Of a stretch of 64,000 nt of DNA, positions 20,192 to 27,690 are shown piece by piece (positions within the stretch are counted from its first letter, which is position 1; each line of letters begins with the position of its first letter). The notes under the pieces are model-generated. The model worked only from the letters and a program-made list of their open reading frames with translations, was not told the DNA's origin and searched no databases. The position numbers were made by a program, and so were the translations under genes. Source of the stretch: Nitrospira sp. (lineage in GTDB: Bacteria; Nitrospirota; Nitrospiria; Nitrospirales; Nitrospiraceae); NCBI GenBank assembly GCA_015903945.1, contig JABMDL010000002.1, positions 62,001-126,000 of the forward strand, in the 5' to 3' direction.

Positions 20192-20905
20192 ATGTTGATC
20201 GAATGCCAGGATCTGTGGAAAATCTATCGCCTCGGTGATGTCGAGGTTCAGGCGCTCCGCGGATTGACCCTGTCGATCGAACAGGGCGAGTTTGTGGCCA
20301 TCATGGGGGCGTCAGGTTCTGGAAAATCGACCCTGATGAACATCATCGGTTGCCTTGATCAACCGACTCGAGGACGCTATTCCTTGAATGGGGTCGACGT
20401 GGCGGGACTGCGGTCCGACCAGCTGGCCGAGATCAGAAACAGGCAGATCGGATTTGTCTTTCAAAGCTTCAATCTGATTCCCCGGACCAGCGCGTTGGAG
20501 AATGCGCAATTGCCTCTGTTTTATCGTGGAGTGTCGCTGCGTGAACAACGGGCCATGGCGACGAGCGCCTTGAGCCGTGTCGGCCTGCAAGGGCGGGAGG
20601 GGCATTACCCGACACAGCTTTCCGGAGGCCAACAGCAGCGCGTCGCGATTGCGCGGGCATTGGTGGCCGGACCTTCTCTCCTCTTGGCCGACGAACCCAC
20701 CGGCAATCTGGACACCGAATCGAGCCGGGAAATTATGGCGATTCTCGATGCCTTGAACAAAGAGCAAGGCATGACGATCATTCTCGTGACGCACGAAACG
20801 GATATCGCCGCCTATGCCGGGCGGGAGGTTGTGATCAAAGACGGTCGCGTCCAATCGGACCGCCAGACGCGACCCGTCGCACGTCTGTCGCCATCAGGAG
20901 CCTGA
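20192..20905 (+). CDS. MacB/LolD-type ABC transporter ATP-binding protein
   Basis: [56 protein letters not shown]. Confidence 0.95.
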   Translation: MLIECQDLWKIYRLGDVEVQALRGLTLSIEQGEFVAIMGASGSGKSTLMNIIGCLDQPTRGRYSLNGVDVAGLRSDQLAEIRNRQIGFVFQSFNLIPRTSALENAQLPLFYRGVSLREQRAMATSALSRVGLQGREGHYPTQLSGGQQQRVAIARALVAGPSLLLADEPTGNLDTESSREIMAILDALNKEQGMTIILVTHETDIAAYAGREVVIKDGRVQSDRQTRPVARLSPSGA

Positions 20906-22203
20906 TGCCCGCCTTCATTCTCCTCACCGTGTGGACGGCCGTTCGGATTCTCGGACGCAACCGGCTCAGAGCCGGTTTGACCATGCTGGGAATCGTGATC
21001 GGGGTCGGTGCCGTGATTGCGATGGTCAGCATCGGAGAAGGGGCCAAGGCAGCCGTGGCGCAACGGGTGGCCACCATGGGCACCAATGTCATCATGGTGC
21101 TGCCCGGTTCCATGACCAGCAGCGGGGTACGCGGCGGCCACGGAGGCGCCGTGACCTTGACGGTGTCTGACGGCATCGATCTCACGAAACGCATTCCATT
21201 GTTGCGCGACACAGGGTGGGGTAAGCGGGACGTTATGCAGATTGTCAACGGGAACAAGAATTGGAACGGAACAGTCAACGGCGTCTCGCCCAGCTATCTC
21301 ACGATCCGCGACTGGTCGTTTACAAGCGGGGGGCCGTTTACTCAACAGGATATGGATACCGCCGCCTGTGTGGCGCTGCTCGGGCAGACAATAGTCGAGA
21401 ATCTCTTCGATACCGGCGAAGAGCCGGTCGGAGCGGTGATCCGCATCAAGAACATGCCGTTTCGCGTGATCGGTGTCCTGGCGCCAAAAGGGCAGTCGGC
21501 TCAGGGCTCAGATCAGGACGATATTATTTTTATCCCCTTCACCACCGCGGAGCGGAAAGTATTCGGTACGCAGTTTCTCGGCTCCGTCGGGGCCTTATTT
21601 GCCTCGACAGAGCGAACAGACGATCTCGCGCCGGCGGTGGAGCAGATTCGCGAGGTGCTTCGGCAGCGGCATCGGCTTCAGCCTGACCAGGATGATGATT
21701 TCTTCATCCGCACGCAGGTCGATATCGGAAAAGTTCAGGAAGGGACAAGTGAGACGATGACGGTCATGTTGTTCACCATTGCGTCGATCTCGCTCCTAGT
21801 GGGCGGTATCGGCATCATGAACATTCTGTTGGTCTCGGTCACGGAGCGGACCAGGGAAATCGGCGTGCGCATGGCGGTGGGAGCCAAGCGGGGGCATATC
21901 ATGGTGCAGTTCTTGATCGAGGCGATGACGATCAGTCTGGTGGGCGGCTGTCTGGGCATTGTCTTTGGAGTCCTGGGCGCCCGTGTGATGACCGTGATCG
22001 AACACCGTGGCCGCGGCGTTCGTCTTTTCCCTCGCCGTCGGCCTGTTCTTCGGCCTTTACCCGGCCAACAAAGCCTCCCGGCTCAATCCCATCGATGCAT
22101 TGCGGTACGAATAGCTAACAAGAGACCGTCGCGAATCATTATTCAGGAACCATGCACGATACACGTTCCTCCGATCCTGCCCCCATTGAATATTGAGGGT
22201 TAG
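20905..22203 (+). pseudogene. MacB-type ABC transporter permease, apparently frameshifted near the C-terminus
   Basis: N-term TM + MacB_PCD + FtsX domain to ..[11 protein letters not shown] (about 22000), then out of frame; the expected end [34 protein letters not shown] is present in another frame, stopping near 22114. Confidence 0.8.
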
Positions 22204-22246
22204 CGGGCGAGGAAACAGTGAAGCTTCATTACGCGCTGGTGCTATG

Positions 22247-22657
22247 TTAGGTGCCCATCTTTCCTTGTACTAATTTCAAGAGCTGATCGAGCCCGCCAGC
22301 CTCAATCCGGCCATTCGGAGTCAGTTTGTCAACCAGATTCGGCAGGAGACCGGCCAGCTGCGTCTTGGTTGTGTCAGAGGAAAGCCCGGCCTGGCCGGCG
22401 AGTTGCTTGAGAACATCGCTACCTAGACCTTGTTCGATCTGATTGGGAGTCACCGGAAGATTTTTCCCCGTACTGACCCACGAATTCACGATCTCGCCGA
22501 GGCCGTTCTTCTGAAATGCCTGGACGAGTCCGGCCAATCCTCCGATGCTGCTCTGTTGCCCCATGAGACTCGTCAATGCCTGGAGCAGAGGATTCTGGCC
22601 GCCTTGTCCTCCCATCATTCCGCCGACCGCTTGCCCCAATTGATCCATCAGTCCCAT
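22247..22657 (-). CDS. YidB family / DUF937 protein
   Basis: MGLMDQLGQAVGGMMGGQGGQNPLLQAL..GGLAGLVQAFQKNGLGEIVNSWVSTGKNLPVTPNQIEQGLG. Confidence 0.88.
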   Translation of the reverse strand: MGLMDQLGQAVGGMMGGQGGQNPLLQALTSLMGQQSSIGGLAGLVQAFQKNGLGEIVNSWVSTGKNLPVTPNQIEQGLGSDVLKQLAGQAGLSSDTTKTQLAGLLPNLVDKLTPNGRIEAGGLDQLLKLVQGKMGT

Positions 22658-22968
22658 AATCCGCTCCTTCCGTGAAGGTGGAGAGTATTGTCTCAACCGG
22701 CATGAGGATATAACAGATAGGTAGAGAACATTCCAACTAGATGTGGCGTGGGGACAGCGAACTATGCCAATAGTGTGAGACAGGGTAATCGCCTGCCAGC
22801 GGTTCCAGTAAGGTCTTGAGCTTGCCCAGATCTAGGTAGAGGGGGGACCGGTGACCCGGCGCATGAGGCGTTGGCCGCTCCGTGCTCTGGCTGGCCGTCA
22901 AGGACTGATTCGATGGCCCGCGGGGTGGACTGTTCTTCCAGCGTCTGTCAGCAGGGCACTGTGCGGTA

Positions 22969-23562
22969 TTAGGGAGAATCTTCAGCGAGGGAGAGGGACA
23001 CTTCGATGCGCGGGTGTAACTTATCCACCGTCTTGTACAAATGAGTTTCCACGATCCGGTTGTCATTAATCCCAAGCCCCTCGCAAATCGCGTCCTGGGT
23101 GATTTTGAGGCCGCTGTCCAGATCGCGCCGAAGGGCGGTGGTGAAGAAGAAGCGAACGCAAAATGAGAGTGAGCCAGACTGCAGCCGCTCCATCAGAGAC
23201 ACCCGAGATGGCGATTGCGCCAGGGCCAGCCAGACCTGCCGGCCCACCGCTGCTTTGTACGCGCGCCCGGCAGAGGATAAAAGCCGCCGGCCGTTCACCG
23301 TGGCATAGTGCTTGTTGATGCTCGGAGGAATCGGCAGGGTCAGCGACAATTGATCCGCGGTGACCAGCGCAGCAGTTGGTGTGCTCCGGCAGATGTCCAT
23401 CTTTCGAGATGTCCGGAGTTGTGCCAAGACAATGGAGCGATCGAATGATTGCACCGGGGCAGGTGAGGGAGGACTCCCTGCATCGGACATGGACCGGTAC
23501 GACGTCATCCGGATGGGAATCTGGGAGGAGCGGAGGCCTGTACGACGGCGGCGCTCGGGCAT
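22969..23562 (-). CDS. RusA family crossover junction endodeoxyribonuclease (start uncertain)
   Basis: LPIPPSINKHYATVNGRRLLSSAGRAYK, RRDLDSGLKITQDAICEGLGINDNRIVE. Confidence 0.8.
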   Translation of the reverse strand: MPERRRRTGLRSSQIPIRMTSYRSMSDAGSPPSPAPVQSFDRSIVLAQLRTSRKMDICRSTPTAALVTADQLSLTLPIPPSINKHYATVNGRRLLSSAGRAYKAAVGRQVWLALAQSPSRVSLMERLQSGSLSFCVRFFFTTALRRDLDSGLKITQDAICEGLGINDNRIVETHLYKTVDKLHPRIEVSLSLAEDSP

Positions 23563-23569
23563 GGGCGAG

Positions 23570-24010
23570 CTAGAGGAGGTTCATAATCTTCGACATGTTT
23601 TGCTCATAGCGGTCTTCGGTACGGGCAATGTAGCGACGCCATTCGCTGGGGTTCCAGAGTTCCATGCGATGGTAGAGGCCGACCAGAATCACTTCCTGGT
23701 CTTCATCGACCGGCACCATTTTCCGCAAGCGACCGGGAATCAGAATCCGTCCGGCCTTGTCGAGCTCAGAGGTTCCGGCTTCAGAGACGACGAAATGCAT
23801 GAAGAGACGGCTTTGGTCTTCATCCAGCGAGGTCTTGGTCCGTTCAAGCACCTGCTCCCATTCCTTGGTGGAATAGATGAGCAGCGATTGCTCCGGGCCT
23901 TTGAGGAACACGACGGCCTGCCCCCCCGATTCGAGCTGTTCGCGAATGGGTGAGGGGACGATGAACCGTCCTTTCTCATCAACCTTGCAGAGGTATTCGC
24001 CAGCGAACAT
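23570..24010 (-). CDS. mraZ: Transcriptional regulator MraZ
   Basis: MFAGEYLCKVDEKGRFIVPSPIREQLE... AGRILIPGRLRKMVPVDEDQEVILVGLYHRMELWNPSEW (two SpoVT/AbrB-like half repeats). Confidence 0.92.
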   Translation of the reverse strand: MFAGEYLCKVDEKGRFIVPSPIREQLESGGQAVVFLKGPEQSLLIYSTKEWEQVLERTKTSLDEDQSRLFMHFVVSEAGTSELDKAGRILIPGRLRKMVPVDEDQEVILVGLYHRMELWNPSEWRRYIARTEDRYEQNMSKIMNLL

Positions 24011-24025
24011 GGAGAGTCCCCTAGT

Positions 24026-24247
24026 TTAGACGTCGGTGGCGGACTTGGTCTGGTCGCGAATCCACTGTTCGAGATCCGAGCGCACAAATCGCCATTCTTT
24101 TCCGAGCTTGAAGGCCGGCAGCCGCCTGGTCTGCAAGTAACGATAGAGCGTGCGTGGTGTGATCTTGAGGTATTGGCAGGTTTCCGCCAGTGTCATCAAC
24201 TCGCTCTTGGGGGAGATCCCCGTTGCGCCACCAGAGCTCATCATCAT
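24026..24247 (-). CDS. Excisionase-family / MerR-like helix-turn-helix protein
   Basis: MTLAETCQYLKITPRTLYRYLQTRRLPAFKLGKEWRFVRSDLEQWI. Confidence 0.88.
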   Translation of the reverse strand: MMMSSGGATGISPKSELMTLAETCQYLKITPRTLYRYLQTRRLPAFKLGKEWRFVRSDLEQWIRDQTKSATDV

Positions 24248-24285
24248 AGCCAGATCGAATCATACGGCTCCCGACCGTGATCGTA

Positions 24286-24312
24286 TTCTAGGGATCACCG
24301 GAAAATTGTCAA
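24286..24312 (-). promoter_or_regulatory. Putative promoter of the HTH-mraZ-rusA operon
   Basis: Minus strand TTGACA - 15 nt - TAGAAT; repeated TGACA/TGTCA elements immediately upstream. Confidence 0.45.
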
Positions 24313-24334
24313 GGAAAATATATGACAATCCCTG

Positions 24335-24679
24335 TCACTGGCTGTCATTGCCTGCTGATGATTCGTCACCGCCTTCCGTTTGGTCCATCATGGCCTCCAC
24401 ATCTTCACCGACATCCTCACCCATCTCTGCTCCCATTTTCTTCATGAAGCGGGCCATGCTGCTTGGATCGTTCTCATCCAGCCCGCCGAGATTGTCGGGG
24501 TCCGCCAGCGATTCAAGCCGCGCTTCCTCCGATTTGGGGGCGGCAAACCGGGACAGGAGGCGATCCATGTGTGAGCTGCCACAGTGGGTACAACTCACGG
24601 GCGAGGGGTTCCGGAGACTCAGGATCAGCACGGTATTGCGCTTTCGGCAGTCACGGCAAAGGTATTCATAAATCGGCAT
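24335..24679 (-). CDS. FmdB-family zinc ribbon protein
   Basis: MPIYEYLCRDCRKRNTVL..PVSCTHCGSSHMDRLLSRFA. Confidence 0.9.
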   Translation of the reverse strand: MPIYEYLCRDCRKRNTVLILSLRNPSPVSCTHCGSSHMDRLLSRFAAPKSEEARLESLADPDNLGGLDENDPSSMARFMKKMGAEMGEDVGEDVEAMMDQTEGGDESSAGNDSQ

Positions 24680-24696
24680 CCATCACCTCATCAATG

Positions 24697-25500
24697 TCAA
24701 AGCAGGGGATGCGCCCGTTGGGCGAATATCCGGTCGGGAATATGACTCGCGTCCACGGTTCGGCCGAGAGTCAGCACGAAGACATGGGCAGAGCCGGCTT
24801 TGCGCAGAGTTTTTGCGCATACATTCACCGTGGTGCCGGTGGTAAAGACGTCATCGATCAGCAGGATGCGTAGGCCGGCGATAGACTCGGGGTGTGGTAC
24901 GGAGAAGGCTCCACGGAGATTGTTCAGCCGTTCCTTCCGTGAGAGCGTGGTCTGCGGCGGTGCCGGGGCTATCCGAGTCAACGCTGTACAGGAGACAGGA
25001 ATGTTGAGATGACGGCCGATCCTGTCGGCGAGGAGCAGCGACTGGTTGAATTCCCGCTCGCGCAGCCGCTCCGCATGCAACGGGACGGGGATGATCAGAT
25101 CGATCTCATCGAGTGGCGGAAGCCGGTCGATCATGAGACGGGCCAGCGGCGTGGCCAGCGAGACTTTGCCTCCGTATTTGAACAGGCAAATGGCATCTTG
25201 CAGAGGAGGCCGATACGGATAGAGCGTCCATGCTCTGGTATAGGAGGGGGGCCGTTTGTGGCACCATTGGCAGACATGCTGCGGACTATAGGTCGTAGCG
25301 AGGGGAGAGACGAACGGGCGGTCACAACGAGCGCACCGTGAGGGGCTGGGCGGTGCGATCGTAGTCCAACACCGGGAGCAGAAGTACGGAATGGGGTCAT
25401 CGACTAACGCGGTGTGACAAGCCGCGCACTCGACCGGCAAGAGAAATCGAACGGCCTGACGCAGAAGCCCCGGCAATGATGTTGTGATCGAAAGGGGCAT
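24697..25500 (-). CDS. comF: ComF family protein (phosphoribosyltransferase-like)
   Basis: N-terminal zinc-ribbon Cys pairs, LIIPVPLHAERLREREFNQSLLLA, ILLIDDVFTTGTTVNVCAKTLRKAGSAHVFVLTLGRT. Confidence 0.92.
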   Translation of the reverse strand: MPLSITTSLPGLLRQAVRFLLPVECAACHTALVDDPIPYFCSRCWTTIAPPSPSRCARCDRPFVSPLATTYSPQHVCQWCHKRPPSYTRAWTLYPYRPPLQDAICLFKYGGKVSLATPLARLMIDRLPPLDEIDLIIPVPLHAERLREREFNQSLLLADRIGRHLNIPVSCTALTRIAPAPPQTTLSRKERLNNLRGAFSVPHPESIAGLRILLIDDVFTTGTTVNVCAKTLRKAGSAHVFVLTLGRTVDASHIPDRIFAQRAHPLL

Positions 25501-25667
25501 CGCAGCGCCTCCGGGACGGGAGTGTGTTCGAGAGACTCTTTAGGGGTAACAAGCCTCTTCTGTCAAGGTTGTCGCATTCTCGACGGTTGTGCTATACGAG
25601 AGCCATTGTGTAGCGCCAAGCTCATTTACCAGGATTATGTACAGGTGGAGAATGGAGCGTCGGTCCA

Positions 25668-26366
25668 ATGGTGATCCTAACACAGGTGTCCAAGACCTAT
25701 GTGCGTGGAGAAACGACCGTCTCCGCATTGATCGATGTGAATCTCACAATCCAGCAGGGAGAGTTCTGTGCCTTTATCGGGCCAAGCGGATGCGGGAAAA
25801 GCACGTTGCTGAACCTTATCGCAGGATTGGATCTGCCGACGTCGGGTGAAATCCTGATTGAGGGCCGGTCCACACGTCGGTTCACCAGTACCGAATGGAC
25901 GAAGATCCGGCGCGAAACGATCGGGATCGTCTTTCAGTCGTTTCATTTAGTTCACGGCTTGACGGCGGAAGAGAACGTCGCGCTTCCGTTGCTCCTGCGC
26001 GGAGAGGGAGGACGGGGCGCGGTGAAACGGGTGGATGAGTTGTTGGATATGGTGGGGATGAGCGGGCGGAAGCGCCATCGACCGGGTGAGTTATCCGGTG
26101 GCGAACAGCAGCGGGTGGCGATCGCGAGGGCCTTGGTGCATCGGCCGCAGCTTCTGTTGGCAGATGAGCCAACAGGCAACATCGATTCGCATCAGGGTGC
26201 GGACATCATGGCGCTGATGAAATCATTGGCGAACGCGGGCGGGCAGACGGTGTTGCTGGTGACGCATAGCGAACAGGCCGCGCAGAGTGCCGATTATACC
26301 TGGAGGATGCAGGATGGGCGATTGGTTGAGCGTACGGAACGAGTCTCCGGACCGGTGGCATCATGA
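25668..26366 (+). CDS. LolD-type ABC transporter ATP-binding protein
   Basis: [58 protein letters not shown]. Confidence 0.94.
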   Translation: MVILTQVSKTYVRGETTVSALIDVNLTIQQGEFCAFIGPSGCGKSTLLNLIAGLDLPTSGEILIEGRSTRRFTSTEWTKIRRETIGIVFQSFHLVHGLTAEENVALPLLLRGEGGRGAVKRVDELLDMVGMSGRKRHRPGELSGGEQQRVAIARALVHRPQLLLADEPTGNIDSHQGADIMALMKSLANAGGQTVLLVTHSEQAAQSADYTWRMQDGRLVERTERVSGPVAS

Positions 26367-27292
26367 CGGATCTGTCGACCACGATTGCCGGAGTCAGGTT
26401 TCCCAGCTGCTTTATGAATGCGGCGGGAGCCCTCTGCGTCACGCGTGAGGAACTGGTGGCGCTTGGACAGTCGGGCTCCGGTGCGATCGTCACCAAGTCG
26501 ATGACGGTCGAGCCCAGGCGGGGGAATCCTGAACCGCGCTATTATGGATTTCCCGGTGGGTCGATCAATTCCATGGGGCTGCCCAATCTTGGCTACAAGG
26601 CCTATGCCGAGTTGATTCCCGACCTGAAGCGATTCGGCAAGCCGGTCATCGCCAGCGTGGCAGGACTCTGCGAAGACGATTTTCCGATCATTGCGGCGGT
26701 CATCAATGCTGCTCAGCCGGACCTGATCGAAGTGAACCTCTCCTGTCCGAACATTCCGGGCAAACCGCAAATCGGGTACGATCCGGACACGTCCGAGCGG
26801 GTGATCAAACGGGTGCGGAGTCTCATTACAGTGCCGATGGGCTTGAAGCTTCCGCCCTATTTTGATCCGGCCCATCACGAGGTGATGGGAAAAGTGATCG
26901 GACGGCACGGTGTCGATTTTCTGAACATGATCAATTCCGTGGGGAATGGACTGGTCGTCGACCCGGAGCGGGAAGCCGTGGTGATCAAGCCCAAAGGTGG
27001 ATTCGGCGGATTAGGCGGCCGGATCATCAAGCCGGTTGCGCTGGCGAACGTCCGCGCATTCTACAAGTTGTTTCAAGGAAAAATTCCGATCATCGGCACC
27101 GGCGGAGTTGTGGATGGGATGGATGCGTTCGAGCATGTGTTGTGCGGCGCGTCTGCGGTACAGATCGGCACCGTGCTGGTGGAAGAGGGGCTGGGGTCGT
27201 TCGACCGGCTCAACAATGAGTTGACGGCGGTGTTGGCGCGGAAGGGATATCGCTCGCTGGCGGCATGCCTGGGGACAGTGAGAGAGCTGTAG
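26363..27292 (+). CDS. pyrD: Dihydroorotate dehydrogenase, class 1A-like
   Basis: NLSCPNIPGKPQIGYD (catalytic Cys), LKLPPYFDPAHHEVM, NSVGNGLVVDPEREAVVIKPKGGFGGLGG, GTGGVVDGMDAFEHVLCGASAVQIGT. Confidence 0.92.
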   Translation: MTDLSTTIAGVRFPSCFMNAAGALCVTREELVALGQSGSGAIVTKSMTVEPRRGNPEPRYYGFPGGSINSMGLPNLGYKAYAELIPDLKRFGKPVIASVAGLCEDDFPIIAAVINAAQPDLIEVNLSCPNIPGKPQIGYDPDTSERVIKRVRSLITVPMGLKLPPYFDPAHHEVMGKVIGRHGVDFLNMINSVGNGLVVDPEREAVVIKPKGGFGGLGGRIIKPVALANVRAFYKLFQGKIPIIGTGGVVDGMDAFEHVLCGASAVQIGTVLVEEGLGSFDRLNNELTAVLARKGYRSLAACLGTVREL

Positions 27293-27294
27293 CG

Positions 27295-27591
27295 TTACCG
27301 TCCACCGAAGCTGCGCGGCAATAATCCCAGCTGCAGCGATTGACGCAGAAGTTGGGCGACATTGCGGACGTTGAGCCGGCGCATCATGTTGAAGCGATGC
27401 ACTTCAACGGTGCGGACACTGATGTCCAGCGAGGCGGCGATCTCGCGGTTGGTCCGTCCCCTGGCGATTTGTTTTAAGATCTCGGATTGTCGCGTGGTGA
27501 TATGGATCGCCGGTTTCTGGTGACGGTCACCCCGTTCAAACTGAAGTGCCGTGTTGCCTCTGGTTCTTGCCATCCTGTGCTCCTCTGCCAT
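27295..27591 (-). CDS. Small LuxR/GerE-type helix-turn-helix protein (no receiver domain)
   Basis: LTTRQSEILKQIARGRTNREIAASLDISVRTVEVHRFNMMRRLNVRNVAQLLRQ-type GerE domain (seen as ITTRQSEILK..); start MAEEHRMARTRG. Confidence 0.82.
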   Translation of the reverse strand: MAEEHRMARTRGNTALQFERGDRHQKPAIHITTRQSEILKQIARGRTNREIAASLDISVRTVEVHRFNMMRRLNVRNVAQLLRQSLQLGLLPRSFGGR

Positions 27592-27690
27592 GTGTGCAAT
27601 CGAGTGTAACAAGGGAGCAAAAAGCTGTAAATGAAACGGGCGATCTGTGCACGGCTCTCCTCGAGCCCTTGCCAAGCTGTGTAAAGGCCG

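Noticed and set aside
22737-23075. 112-aa minus ORF downstream of and overlapping rusA
   Set aside because: Overlaps the rusA 3' end out of frame; no recognisable motif; probably non-coding intergenic sequence.
22969-23562. RusA resolvase as evidence of a prophage
   Set aside because: No integrase, terminase, capsid or lysis genes nearby; the gene sits in a cellular operon with mraZ.
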